A stretch of 64,000 nt of DNA. It comes from DATLSM01 sp035534175 (GTDB taxonomy: Bacteria > Actinomycetota > Thermoleophilia > Solirubrobacterales > 70-9). The notes below the pieces were generated by a model. That model saw only the letters and a list, made by a program, of their open reading frames with translations. It was not told the DNA's origin and searched no databases. Numbering within the stretch: position 1 is the first letter of the stretch; the number at the start of each line of letters is the position of its first letter. The DNA is taken from contig DATLSM010000014.1 in NCBI GenBank assembly GCA_035534175.1, positions 62,001 to 126,000 on the forward strand. Direction: 5' to 3'. The translations under genes were made by a program, and so were the position numbers. Positions 25,592 through 34,079 of the stretch are shown here, one piece after another.

Positions 25592-26374
25592 TCAGCCCTT
25601 CGCCTTGCAGGGGCGGACCACCTCGCCTTTGGCTTCGGTCCCGCCGGTGAAGATCGCATCGGCTTCGGCGGCGAAGCTGCCCGTGGCGCATTTGGCCTCC
25701 AGGTAGCTCTCCTTCTTGCCCTTGTAGGTGAAGGTTTTCCCGATCGTCAGTTCGAAATTGGTCACCGAGCCCGAGCCACCGGCGATCGTTGGGATCGAGG
25801 CGATCGAGCGCAGCCCGTAGCGCCCGCGGTGCTCCTTTTTGATCTTCACCGTGGTGACGATCGCGGTCGGGGCCGGGACCGCGACGTAGGCGTGGATGTA
25901 GAGGGTGGTCGTGCCGCCCTTTTCGCCGCCGTTGAAGACGACCAGGGGGCCGGTGGCGGCGAACGGGGTCGATTCGGGGAAGGCGACGCGGACCGAGGTC
26001 TTACCCGAGCCGATAATCGCCTTGGGGCAGGCCTTTTTCGCGTTCTGGGTGTCGGTTGCCAGGATCTTGGAGGCGGTGCAGGTCGCCAGGCCCTTGGGGT
26101 TGATCGTTCCGTTTTTGTCGGTGTCGATGATCACTTCGTGCAGGGCGGGGGGCTGGGAGCCGTCTTTGGTGGCGATGCCGCCGCTGACGTGCAGGGTGAT
26201 CGGCGCAAACTTGTTCTTCGGCAGCGTCGTCGGCGTGACTCCGCCGTTCAGCGTCAACACCAGGTTGCCCGCTTCGACGATGGTCGGCTTTTCGCCGCCG
26301 GCGAGTGCCACCGAGGCCACGGAAACCGCGATCGTGGCACCCAGGGCGATGATCAGAGTCAGACGTTTGCGCAT
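25592..26374 (-). CDS. Secreted four-cysteine protein, paralogue of the gene at 11887-12645
   Basis: 260 residues from ATG 26374, which has an AAGGAGAG ribosome site 9 nt upstream. The frame is open further, but the longer form would bury the signal peptide. Signal peptide MRKRLTLIIAL... with cleavage near ALA-GG (residue 25). The mature part begins VEAGNLVLTLNGGVTPTTLP and matches its paralogue over the full length. Four mature Cys at 99, 116, 229 and 256 have the same intervals (17 and 27). The mature protein is Lys-rich. Function unknown. Together with the first copy it brackets the MMPL-mce locus. Confidence 0.78.
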   Translation of the reverse strand: MRKRLTLIIALGATIAVSVASVALAGGEKPTIVEAGNLVLTLNGGVTPTTLPKNKFAPITLHVSGGIATKDGSQPPALHEVIIDTDKNGTINPKGLATCTASKILATDTQNAKKACPKAIIGSGKTSVRVAFPESTPFAATGPLVVFNGGEKGGTTTLYIHAYVAVPAPTAIVTTVKIKKEHRGRYGLRSIASIPTIAGGSGSVTNFELTIGKTFTYKGKKESYLEAKCATGSFAAEADAIFTGGTEAKGEVVRPCKAKG

Positions 26375-26787
26375 ATCGGTAAGTCTCTCCTTTTGCAGCC
26401 TGCCAGCTTGGGTCACGGCCGATTGAAAGCTTTGGGGATCTCTCCAAGAGCCAAAGTACCAACCTTCGTAACAAATAACCCCGCCCGTGCAGGAAAAGAG
26501 CGCCCTCGGCAGGCCGATTGCCAGCGCTCCGACAGCGAGAGCCGGGTTCGCTCGCGCTGGCTCGCGGCTCCCTTGGCCCAACAACTGGCAGTGTCACCGA
26601 GAAGTCTTGCCTCGTGTCGCCGACGGTATCGCCCGGAAGCTTTCCCGGACACACATCGTAGGCGCCAAGATGCAGTCTTCCCGGCCCTCGAAAACCCTCC
26701 GTGCCGGGCTGTCCTCCGTGCGCTCCGGCGCGCCCGCACACGAAGCTGACGAGATGCCGGTCTATCCGCGCCTCTGTGAATCGGCCT
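26375..26787 (-). other. Intergenic region upstream of the four-cysteine gene
   Basis: About 410 nt between purA and the four-cysteine gene. Open frames here have unnatural composition. No promoter fits a consensus well. Nothing else was recognised. Confidence 0.35.
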
Positions 26788-28134
26788 TCAGCCGTTGATC
26801 CAGACGGTCTGTTCACGATCGGGCCCCACGCCCACCAGGCGGATCGGGACGCCGGCCGCATCGGAGATGACGCGCAGGTAATCGCGCGCCTCTACGGGAA
26901 GGTCCGCCTCGCTGCGGGCGTCGCTGATGTCGCCGTCGAACCCCGGCAGCTCCTCGTACTCGGGCTCGGCCGAGTGCAGGATCGACTGGTGATAGGGAAA
27001 GCGGTCAAGGATGGCTCCCTCCTTGGAGCGGTAGCGCACCGCGACCCGGAGGGGGTTGATTCCGCTCAGCACGTCGAGCTTGGTGATCGTCAGCGCGCTC
27101 ATCGCGTTGAGCCGGACCGCGTAGCGCAGCGCCACCAGGTCCATCCAACCGCACCGCCTGCGCCGCCCGGTGGTCGTCCCGAACTCGCAGCCCCTCTCCA
27201 GCATCCGCTCGCCCACCTCGTCGTGCAACTCGGTCGGAAACGGACCGGCGCCGACCCTGGTCGTGTAAGCCTTGGCGACTCCCCAGACCTCGTCGATGTC
27301 GGTTGGCCCGACGCCCGCGCCGACGCACGCAGCGCCGGCGATCGGATTGGAGGAGGTGACGAAGGGGTAGGTGCCGTGGTCGAGATCGAGAAGCGTCGCC
27401 TGGGCGCCCTCGAAGATCACCGTTCGATTGGCCTCCAGCGCGTCCCAACAGAGCCGCGCGGTGTCGGCGATGTGGGGCTCCAGACGGTGCCCGTAGGCGA
27501 CGTGCTCCTCGGTCATCGAGTGCAGATCGAGACGGGGATCGGGGGCCTCCCCGACCGCATCCCTTTCGCTGCCCTCGCCCGCCTCCTTGCGCAGTTTGCG
27601 ACGCTGCACAGAGAGTTCGCGCAGCGCCTGCTGCTTGGGCTCTAGCGCAGCGCGAATCTTGGTCCGCAGGATCTTCTCGTCGAGCAGGTCCTGGACCCGG
27701 ATGCCGAGCCGCAGTGCCTTGTCGGCGTAGCAGGGCCCGATCCCCCGCCGCGTGGTCCCGATTGAGAGTTTTCCCAGCTTCGTCTCCCCCGCCGTGTCCA
27801 GCAGCACGTGGTAGGGCATGATCAGGTGCGCGTTGGCGGAGATCCGCAGGTTGCCGACGTCGATCCCCCGCCGCCGCAGCCCGTCGATCTCTCCCAGCAG
27901 GATGCTCGGGTCAAGCACCACCCCGTTGCCGATCACACTGGTCTTCTGTGGGTGGAGGATGCCGGACGGAATCAGGTGGAACTTGAACTCCTCGCCATCA
28001 CGGACGATCGTGTGTCCGGCGTTGTTGCCGCCCTGGAAGCGCACGATCACGTCCGCGCGCTCGGCGAGCAGGTCGGTGACCTTGCCCTTCCCCTCGTCGC
28101 CCCACTGGGCGCCCACTATCACCAGGCCAGGCAT
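26788..28134 (-). CDS. purA: Adenylosuccinate synthetase
   Basis: Catalyses IMP + Asp + GTP to adenylosuccinate in AMP synthesis. Family motifs are present: GAQWGDEGKGK at the N-terminus, GNNAGHTI with the catalytic His, GTTRRGIGP, VGAGPFPTEL, GTTTGRRRRCGW and the GTP-site TKLDVLSG. Two deviations are visible: the usual FEGAQGTLLD reads FEGAQATLLD (Gly to Ala), and about 25 charged residues are inserted near 170-200 (KQQALRELSVQRRKLRKE, then a Glu/Asp-rich linker). At 448 residues it is slightly longer than usual. ATG start. It is the last gene of the minus-strand ribosomal/replication run, 135 nt after the DnaC-like gene. Confidence 0.95.
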   Translation of the reverse strand: MPGLVIVGAQWGDEGKGKVTDLLAERADVIVRFQGGNNAGHTIVRDGEEFKFHLIPSGILHPQKTSVIGNGVVLDPSILLGEIDGLRRRGIDVGNLRISANAHLIMPYHVLLDTAGETKLGKLSIGTTRRGIGPCYADKALRLGIRVQDLLDEKILRTKIRAALEPKQQALRELSVQRRKLRKEAGEGSERDAVGEAPDPRLDLHSMTEEHVAYGHRLEPHIADTARLCWDALEANRTVIFEGAQATLLDLDHGTYPFVTSSNPIAGAACVGAGVGPTDIDEVWGVAKAYTTRVGAGPFPTELHDEVGERMLERGCEFGTTTGRRRRCGWMDLVALRYAVRLNAMSALTITKLDVLSGINPLRVAVRYRSKEGAILDRFPYHQSILHSAEPEYEELPGFDGDISDARSEADLPVEARDYLRVISDAAGVPIRLVGVGPDREQTVWING

Positions 28135-28269
28135 CAGCGGGGGATTGTGCCTGGTCTGCCCATCTGGCGCATCAGATCTCGGCGTCCTCGGTCAGGTCGC
28201 CAGGCCAGGCGCCGAGAAGTGTGCTTCCTGCACAACCCTCCCCGCCCGCGCCGACCTCGAGCAGAGCGC

Positions 28270-29001
28270 TCAGGCGACCTTCCCGAAGCGTCGATCGTCT
28301 CCGAACAGGGCCACCTCGTCGCATATCTGGGTCAGCCTCGAAACCGTGCGGCTCCCGATCTGTTCCTCCAGCTCTCCGTGGGGGAGGTTGGTCGTGATGA
28401 TCACCGACCGCCGCGTCTCATAGCGCTCGTTGATCAGCGCGTAGAGCTGCTCCAGGACCCAGTCGCTGCGTTTCTCCGCCCCGAGGTCATCGATGTGGAG
28501 AAGATCGACCGAGGTGAGGCGCTCGAAGAAGGAGAGATAGGAGTCCCCGCCCGGCTCGGAGTCATAGGTTCTGCGGATCCGCGCCAGCAGCTTGGGCAGC
28601 GAGTAGATGGCCACGGTGCGGCCGGCCTCCAGCACCGCTTTGGAGACCAGCATCGCCAGCGTCGTCTTGCCGGTGCCGGTATCGCCGAAAAGCCACAGGC
28701 CCCGACCGCTCTCCAGGCGCTCGTCCATCTCGTCGACGAACGCTCGGACGTAAGACACCGCCGACTTCAACTCCAGGTCGCGGGCCATGTCGCTCACCGG
28801 TGGACGGTCGAAGGAGACACCGCGGTAGCGGGGCGGGATGACCGAGGAGACACCGCGGCTCCGCCCCCTACGCAGGCGCTGCTCACGGCACTCGCACGGT
28901 CTCGCCACGTCTTCGGGCCCGAGGATCCAGCCCGATCCGTCGCAGACTGCCAGCGGGCAGGCCTGCTCCCGGAACGGCTCGCTGCGGGCGATCGCTCGCA
29001 C
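28270..29001 (-). CDS. DnaC/DnaI/IstB-type AAA+ ATPase, candidate helicase loader
   Basis: 243-residue AAA+ ATPase of the helicase-loader clade. Walker A is GDTGTGKT (106-113), Walker B LLHIDDLG (167-174), sensor-like ITTNLPHGEL, and the C-terminal SRLTQICDEV arginine-finger region is present. The N-terminus has four Cys (15, 20, 36, 38; CPLAVCDGSG...CEC) that can bind zinc, as in phage and DnaI-type loaders. The GTG start overlaps the dnaB stop by one nucleotide (TAGTG), so it is coupled to dnaB. No transposase is adjacent, which argues against IstB. The likely role is loading or regulating DnaB. Confidence 0.82.
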   Translation of the reverse strand: MRAIARSEPFREQACPLAVCDGSGWILGPEDVARPCECREQRLRRGRSRGVSSVIPPRYRGVSFDRPPVSDMARDLELKSAVSYVRAFVDEMDERLESGRGLWLFGDTGTGKTTLAMLVSKAVLEAGRTVAIYSLPKLLARIRRTYDSEPGGDSYLSFFERLTSVDLLHIDDLGAEKRSDWVLEQLYALINERYETRRSVIITTNLPHGELEEQIGSRTVSRLTQICDEVALFGDDRRFGKVA

Positions 29002-30428
29002 TAGAACTCAGGCCCCGCGGTGGCCGTGGCGTCCTCGAACGGCGGTCCCTCGCCGGCCGGCTGCTCGATCGGCCGTTCGTGGCCGGAGAAATCGGCGAAC
29101 TTCGGGAAGCGGTCCAGAAAGACCAGCTTGCGGGTGCCGATCGGTCCGTTTCGATGCTTGGACACGATCAGATCGGCGAGGCCATCCGGCTCGTCCTCGG
29201 GGTCGCGGTAGTAGTCCTCGCGAAAGAGGAAGGCGACCAGGTCGGCATCCTGCTCCAGCTGGCCGGACTCGCGCAGGTCCGAGAGCTGCGGCTTGGGCGG
29301 CGTGCGCTGCTCCGGCGCCCGCGAGAGCTGGGAGATCGCCAGCACCGGCACCTCCAGCTCACGCGCGAGGATCTTCAACCCGCGGCTCATCTGGCCGACC
29401 TGCTCGACTCGGTTGGCGCGGTGGTCGTCGGCCCGCATCAACTGCAGGTAGTCGACGATCACCAGTCCCAGGCCGCCCCGGTCCTGCTCCTGGGCGTGCA
29501 GACGCCGGGCCTTGGCCCGCAGATCGAGGATGCCGAGGTCCGAGGAATCATCGAACCACAGGGGTGCCTCCTCCAGCTCGTTGCACGCCCGCACAACCTT
29601 CGGCCAGTCCTTCTGGGCCACCTGTCCCTTGCGCAGCTTGTCGCCGGAGATCCGCGCCCGGCAGGCGATGAAGCGCTGCGCCAGCTCCACCTCGGACATC
29701 TCCAGCGAGAAGAAGGCCACCGGCATGCCCCGCTTCACCGCCACGTTCTCGGCGATGTTGGCGACCAGGGCCGACTTCCCCATCGCCGGCCTCGCCGCGA
29801 CGATGATCAGGTTGCCGGGCTGAAAGCCGCCGGTGAGCGCGTCGATGTCCTTGAAGCCCGAAGGCGTGCCGGTCAGCTCGGACTCTCCCGTGGAGAGCTT
29901 CTCCAGGCGGTCGACCTCGTCGTGGAGGATCTCCGAGAGCAGACGAAAGTCGCTCGCCTGCTCCCTGTGGGCGACGTCGAAGAGGAGCTTCTCGGCTCGC
30001 TCCGACAGCTCGCGCGGTTCGCCGTCGCGTTCGTGGACCCACCCCTGGATCTGCTGCCCCGCGCCGAGCAGGCGGCGCAGCAGGGAGTTTTGCTGGACGA
30101 TCTCCGCGTAGTGCTTGGCGTTACCCGCCGCGGGCACCTTGGCGGCCAGCTCGGAGACGTAGTGCTTGCCGCCCGCCGCCTCGATCTGGTTGCGCTGGGT
30201 CAGCGCCTCGGTGACGGTCAGCTCGTCGACCGGCTTGGAGTCTGCGTAGAGGTCGTGGACGCAGGTAAAGATCGCCCCGTGCTTGTCGAGGTAGAAGTCG
30301 GCGGCATTCAGCTTCACCTCGTCGATCACCCGGGTCAGCGCTGACTCTGCGACCAGCATCGCCCCCAGAACCGATTCCTCCGCCTCGATGTTCTGGGGCG
30401 GGATGTGGGTTGTCGGCGGCTGCGGCAT
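29001..30428 (-). CDS. dnaB: Replicative DNA helicase DnaB
   Basis: 475-residue hexameric replicative helicase. The N-terminal domain starts PPQNIEAEESVLGAML; the RecA-like domain has ARPAMGKSAL (Walker A), FFSLEMS, VIVDYLQLM (Walker B) and AISQLSRAPEQR, then KHRNGPIGT near the end. No intein is present. ATG 30428 is chosen over GTG 30449, because the GTG lies inside the stem of an intrinsic terminator and the conserved sequence starts after the ATG. It follows rplI in the common order rpsF-ssb-rpsR-rplI-dnaB and is coupled to the DnaC-like gene. Confidence 0.95.
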   Translation of the reverse strand: MPQPPTTHIPPQNIEAEESVLGAMLVAESALTRVIDEVKLNAADFYLDKHGAIFTCVHDLYADSKPVDELTVTEALTQRNQIEAAGGKHYVSELAAKVPAAGNAKHYAEIVQQNSLLRRLLGAGQQIQGWVHERDGEPRELSERAEKLLFDVAHREQASDFRLLSEILHDEVDRLEKLSTGESELTGTPSGFKDIDALTGGFQPGNLIIVAARPAMGKSALVANIAENVAVKRGMPVAFFSLEMSEVELAQRFIACRARISGDKLRKGQVAQKDWPKVVRACNELEEAPLWFDDSSDLGILDLRAKARRLHAQEQDRGGLGLVIVDYLQLMRADDHRANRVEQVGQMSRGLKILARELEVPVLAISQLSRAPEQRTPPKPQLSDLRESGQLEQDADLVAFLFREDYYRDPEDEPDGLADLIVSKHRNGPIGTRKLVFLDRFPKFADFSGHERPIEQPAGEGPPFEDATATAGPEF

Positions 30429-30435
30429 CGCAGTT

Positions 30436-30472
30436 AGAAGAAACCACACGGACAGGTCGGCTGCCCGTGTGG
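30436..30472 (-). terminator. Intrinsic terminator between rplI and dnaB
   Basis: On the minus strand an 11-bp stem with one G-U pair (30472-30462 with 30454-30444) and a 7-nt loop is followed by TTTCTTCT. It lies 16 nt after the rplI stop and ends 8 nt before the dnaB ATG. Confidence 0.75.
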
Positions 30473-30487
30473 ATCCCGCCTATTGCG

Positions 30488-30940
30488 CTACTTCTCTTCG
30501 GCGACGATTGTCTTGACCGCCGCCGTGGCGCCGTCGGCGAGCTCGATCTCGACCATGAATGTGCCGATCTCGCGGATCGGCTCCTCGAGCCGGATCTTGC
30601 GGCGGTCGATGCGCAGATCGCGTGCCTCGCGAATCGCGTCGGCGATCTCCTTGGGCCCGACCGAGCCGAACAGCTTGCCATCCTCACCCGCCCGCTGGTG
30701 GATCGTCAGCACGGTCTTGGAGAGCAGGCCGACGGTTTCGGCTTCGCGCTCGGCCCGCACCCGCTCGGCCTTCTCGGCTGCGGTGCGGCGGCGCTGGGCC
30801 TCCTCCAATGCCCCCGGAGTGGCCGGTTGGGCGAGCTTGCGGGGAATGAGGTAGTTGCGTAGATAGCCCGGCGCGACGTCGACCGGATCGCCTCGGTGGC
30901 CGAGGTCCTCGACGTCGTGGAGCAGGATCGCCTGCGCCAT
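30488..30940 (-). CDS. rplI: 50S ribosomal protein L9
   Basis: 150 residues. It has the L9 N-terminal domain (ILLHDVEDLGHRGDPVDVAPGYLRNYLIP), the long connecting helix rich in Glu/Arg/Ala, and a C-terminal RNA-binding domain (GKLFGSVGPKEIADAI, IDRRKI). The ATG overlaps the rpsR stop by one nucleotide (TGATG). A terminator hairpin follows, so part of the ribosomal transcript ends here. Confidence 0.96.
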   Translation of the reverse strand: MAQAILLHDVEDLGHRGDPVDVAPGYLRNYLIPRKLAQPATPGALEEAQRRRTAAEKAERVRAEREAETVGLLSKTVLTIHQRAGEDGKLFGSVGPKEIADAIREARDLRIDRRKIRLEEPIREIGTFMVEIELADGATAAVKTIVAEEK

Positions 30941-31203
30941 CAGCGCTCCCCGACGTAGGGCAGCAGCGCGATCTCGCGGGCGCGCTTCACCGCCACGGAA
31001 AGCTGGCGCTGGTGCTTGCGGGAGAGGCCGGTGACGCGCCGCCCCCGGGTCTTGCCCTTGTCGGAGAGGAAGCGGCGGAGCAGGTTGAGGTCCTTGTAGT
31101 CGACCGTGTCGGCGTTGACCCGCGTGTACTTGCGCGGCCGCATGCGGTCCGGCATGCGCCGCCCGCGTCGCGGAGTCGATGTCGTCTCTCTGGCTCTTGC
31201 CAC
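30940..31203 (-). CDS. rpsR: 30S ribosomal protein S18
   Basis: 87 residues from GTG 31203. The S18 core is clear (VDYKDLNLLRRFLSDKGKTRGRRVTGLSRKHQRQLSVAVKRAREIALLPYV). It is a Cys-free, zinc-independent type. The N-terminal extension is basic. An internal Met offers a shorter start. Gene order rpsF-ssb-rpsR-rplI is the widespread one. Confidence 0.95.
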   Translation of the reverse strand: MARARETTSTPRRGRRMPDRMRPRKYTRVNADTVDYKDLNLLRRFLSDKGKTRGRRVTGLSRKHQRQLSVAVKRAREIALLPYVGER

Positions 31204-31273
31204 TTCGTCGGTCCCTTACGTGGAAGTCGCCCGGCGTGGCGGGGCGACGAAAACCAAGCAGCGGAAAGCTTAC

Positions 31274-31738
31274 CTAGAACGGGATGTCGTCGTCCGCGGC
31301 GCCGACGCCGGCCGCGGCGCCCTCGAAGTCCGAGGTGTCCGCTGGCACATCGCTGCTGGGTGTGAAGCCGCCGTTGCCACTGCCCCCTCCGGCGCCATCG
31401 CGCGAGCCGAGGAACTGGACCGAGTTGGCGATGATCTGCACGGCCTGGCGCTTGCCGCCGTCTTTGGCCTCCCACTCGCGCCAGTCGAGCCTTCCCTCGA
31501 CCGCCACCGGGCGGCCCTTGGACAGGTAGTTGGCGCAGTTCTCACCCTGGGCCCCCCAGACCGTCACGTCGAAGTAGTTGGGCTTGTCGACCCATTCGCC
31601 GCTCTGGCCGTCCTTGCGACGACTGTTGACCGCCACCCTCAGCTCGCAGATCGAGGTGCCGCCGGGAGTGCTGCGCAGCTCCGGATCGCGGGTCAGGTTC
31701 CCGGTGATGACCACCACGTTCACATTCGAAGCTGCCAC
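31274..31738 (-). CDS. ssb: Single-stranded DNA-binding protein
   Basis: 154 residues from GTG 31738, which has AGGAG 9 nt upstream; GTG 31747 overlaps that ribosome site and is less likely. OB-fold residues: NVVVITGNLTRDPELR, then VAVNSRRKD, NYFDVTVWGAQGENCANYL and VEGRLDWREWE. A Gly/Ser-rich linker leads to the acidic tip DDDIPF that binds partner proteins. It protects single-stranded DNA during replication and repair and fits with dnaB and the loader downstream. Confidence 0.96.
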   Translation of the reverse strand: MAASNVNVVVITGNLTRDPELRSTPGGTSICELRVAVNSRRKDGQSGEWVDKPNYFDVTVWGAQGENCANYLSKGRPVAVEGRLDWREWEAKDGGKRQAVQIIANSVQFLGSRDGAGGGSGNGGFTPSSDVPADTSDFEGAAAGVGAADDDIPF

Positions 31739-31898
31739 GGCTCTCACTCCTCTGAAATCGCTTGTCTGGACTGCAGTCTAAGAGGGGATGCGGCGCGACT
31801 TCCCCGCGCGGAGCACGATTCCCGCAACTCGCGGCGGTTCCTCGACTCGATCGGGCAGATTTCGCCAGACATCGAGCCCGTATCTGGCCCCTCGCCGG

Positions 31899-32291
31899 CT
31901 ACTCGTCGGCGTCGTCGCGCTCGTCGCGGCCGCCGTGTGCGGCGCGCTCGCGCGGCGGTGCGGCGGCGCCCACGGCTGGCGGGACGATCACCGGCGCGCT
32001 GGGGTCCACTTTGAAGATGCGGAAGCGCAGGACGCCGTCGGCGATCTTCAGGTTGTGGTCAAGCTGGCCCAGAAGCTCGGTGGGAGCCTCGAAGCGAAAC
32101 CAGCGGTAGTCGGCCTCGTTGCGGCCGTCGATCTCGTAGGCCATCTTGCGCAGGCCCCAGTTGTTCTCCTGCTTCGGCCCGCCGCCGGCCTCGATCTGGC
32201 CTCGAACCTCCTGGGCAAGCCCCTCCCGCTCGGGCTCTCCGAGGTTGGGGTCGAGCATCAGAACCAGCTCATATTCGCGCGGGGCGACCAA
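31899..32291 (-). CDS. rpsF: 30S ribosomal protein S6
   Basis: 130 residues with the S6 fold sequence (YELVLMLDPNL, GLRKMAYEIDGRNEADYRWFRFEA). An extended C-terminal tail is first Ala/Pro-rich, then Arg/Asp/Glu-rich. The start is TTG 32291; no ATG or GTG is in range. A TATAGT box lies about 12 nt upstream, so the transcript may be nearly leaderless. First gene of the run to purA; the gap to ssb is 160 nt. Confidence 0.94.
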   Translation of the reverse strand: MVAPREYELVLMLDPNLGEPEREGLAQEVRGQIEAGGGPKQENNWGLRKMAYEIDGRNEADYRWFRFEAPTELLGQLDHNLKIADGVLRFRIFKVDPSAPVIVPPAVGAAAPPRERAAHGGRDERDDADE

Positions 32292-32302
32292 AACGGCGAG
32301 GG

Positions 32303-32308
32303 ACTATA
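32303..32308 (-). promoter_or_regulatory. Candidate -10 box of rpsF
   Basis: TATAGT on the minus strand with its 3' end 11 nt before the rpsF start codon. No matching -35 was found. This would give a very short leader. Confidence 0.35.
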
Positions 32309-32505
32309 GCGGTGGGGTTCTGGGCGGTGGGCAGCGGTGCGGCGCGCTCCATCTCCCCACCGTCGGCGGGAGCCCGGGTCGGGGTCGGGCGGCGGCTGGG
32401 TTTCGGCGCCAGGCCGTGGCGGCGAAGACGGGCGGAGGTCACGCGTTTCCCCCGGGCGCGCTCAGCGGGAGGGCCGTGCCCCGAATGCGCCCGCGGCCGC
32501 CCCCT

Positions 32506-33966
32506 CTAGGCCACGGCCTCGCGCAACCGGGCGATATCCGCCAGCTGCTCGTCCACCCAATCCCCCGGATTGCGGGAGAAGATGATCTCCTTCAGCCGCT
32601 GGGCCCTGACCCGGCGCTCCTCGGCGCCCATCGTCAGTGCCCGGTAGATCGCGTCGGCCTGCTCCTGAATGTCGAACGGGTTGACCGAGAGCGCGCAGTC
32701 GGCCAGCTCCTCGTGCGATCCGGTGTTCTCTGAGAGCATCAGCACCCCGTTCCTGGTGTTCACAGCCGGCGCCTCCTTGGCGACCAGGTTCATCCCGTCA
32801 AAGAGCGAGTTGACCATCAGCAGGTCGAAGTGCTTGTAGCGGGCGACCGCATCGTGGAAGTTCTCGTAGATCTTCAGGTCGATCGGCATCCAGTCGGTGG
32901 TCCCGTGGCGGTGGTTGACGACCGCGACCAGCGCCTCGATTCGCTCCAGGTACTCGGCGTACTCGGGCACGTCCTGGCGCGAGGGCTGCAGGTGGGCGAT
33001 GAAGGTGACCTCTTCGCGGAACTCGGGGTGCTGGGTGAGGAAGGTGTCGAAGGCGGTGAAGCCGCGCAGCACGTTCTTGGAGAGGTCGGCCCGGTCGACG
33101 CGGATGATCAGGTGCTTGCGCCGACGCTCCAATACCTCCCGCTCGGCCGCCGCCACCTCGGGTGACTCCGCCGCCCGTGCCAGGCGCTCGGCGTCGATCG
33201 AGAGAGGGTAGGCGCGAGCGAGCGTCTCGCCGCCGCCGTGGCGCACACGGCCGCTCTCGTAGTCGACGCGTGCCTCCAGCAACTCATCGCAGCAGCGCAG
33301 GAAGTTGATGCAGTAGGCGTGGGTGTGGAAGCCGATTATGTCGTTGGCCAGCATGCCCTGGAAGATCGCCTCGCGGATCCGCCCCGGCAGGATCCGCCAG
33401 CTATCGGGCTGGGACCAGGGGATGTGGACGAAGTGGTGCAGGAAGGCGTCGGGCCGCTCGGCGCGGATCATTCCCGGGGCCGTGTAGAGGTGGTAGTCGT
33501 GGAGCATCACCAGCGGCCGCTCCCGCCCCTCGATCTGGGTCAGCACCGCCCGGGCGATGTCGCGGTTTACCGTTTGGTAGCCGTAGTCCCAGGCGTCGAG
33601 CTCCTGCTGACGGATGTCGGGGGCGTTGGAGAGGTCCCAGAGGTAGTGCTGGATGAACCAGAGGATCGGGTTGGCGATCACGTTGTAGAAGCGGTCGAAG
33701 GCCTCCGCGTCGCTGTCGACGAACAGCATCCGGTAATCGATTCCGTCGATCGAGAGCTCGACCGGCCCGTCGCGTTCCTCGGAGACGACGACGTCCTCGT
33801 CGGTAATCGCGGATGCGATCCAGAGCGCATCGCGGTGGGAGACCAGCCCCGAAAGCGCGGTGACCAGCCCCCCGCCCCCGCGGCGCACGGTCCGCTCCCC
33901 GTTCTCGTCGCGCTCGAACTGGGCGGGCCCCCGATTGGAGACGATGATCAGCGGATCAGAGGACAT
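32506..33966 (-). CDS. otsA: Trehalose-6-phosphate synthase (GT20)
   Basis: 486-residue retaining glycosyltransferase making trehalose 6-phosphate (or a related glucoside phosphate) from a sugar nucleotide and glucose 6-phosphate. Visible motifs: N-terminal SNRGP followed by the glycine loop RRGGGGLVTAL, HDYHLY in the acceptor site, HIPWSQPDSWRILPGR, GFHTHAYCINFL, VDRADLSKNVLRG and the donor-site EAPAVNTRNGVLMLSENTGSHEEL. No phosphatase domain is fused and no otsB is in the window. It lies 113 nt after treT on the same strand. The acceptor might differ in detail from the E. coli enzyme. Confidence 0.9.
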   Translation of the reverse strand: MSSDPLIIVSNRGPAQFERDENGERTVRRGGGGLVTALSGLVSHRDALWIASAITDEDVVVSEERDGPVELSIDGIDYRMLFVDSDAEAFDRFYNVIANPILWFIQHYLWDLSNAPDIRQQELDAWDYGYQTVNRDIARAVLTQIEGRERPLVMLHDYHLYTAPGMIRAERPDAFLHHFVHIPWSQPDSWRILPGRIREAIFQGMLANDIIGFHTHAYCINFLRCCDELLEARVDYESGRVRHGGGETLARAYPLSIDAERLARAAESPEVAAAEREVLERRRKHLIIRVDRADLSKNVLRGFTAFDTFLTQHPEFREEVTFIAHLQPSRQDVPEYAEYLERIEALVAVVNHRHGTTDWMPIDLKIYENFHDAVARYKHFDLLMVNSLFDGMNLVAKEAPAVNTRNGVLMLSENTGSHEELADCALSVNPFDIQEQADAIYRALTMGAEERRVRAQRLKEIIFSRNPGDWVDEQLADIARLREAVA

Positions 33967-34079
33967 CAGCCGACCGTTGCCTCGCTCCCAGGTGGCCCCG
34001 AGAGTCAGGTTTGGATGGCCCCCAACTCCAGCGTATGCACCGCCGGGCTAGGGTCCATGAGCGGTCCACGCCGTGAAGG

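Noticed and set aside
28270..29001. IstB of an IS21-type insertion sequence
   Set aside because: No istA transposase or terminal repeats nearby, and the gene is coupled to dnaB.
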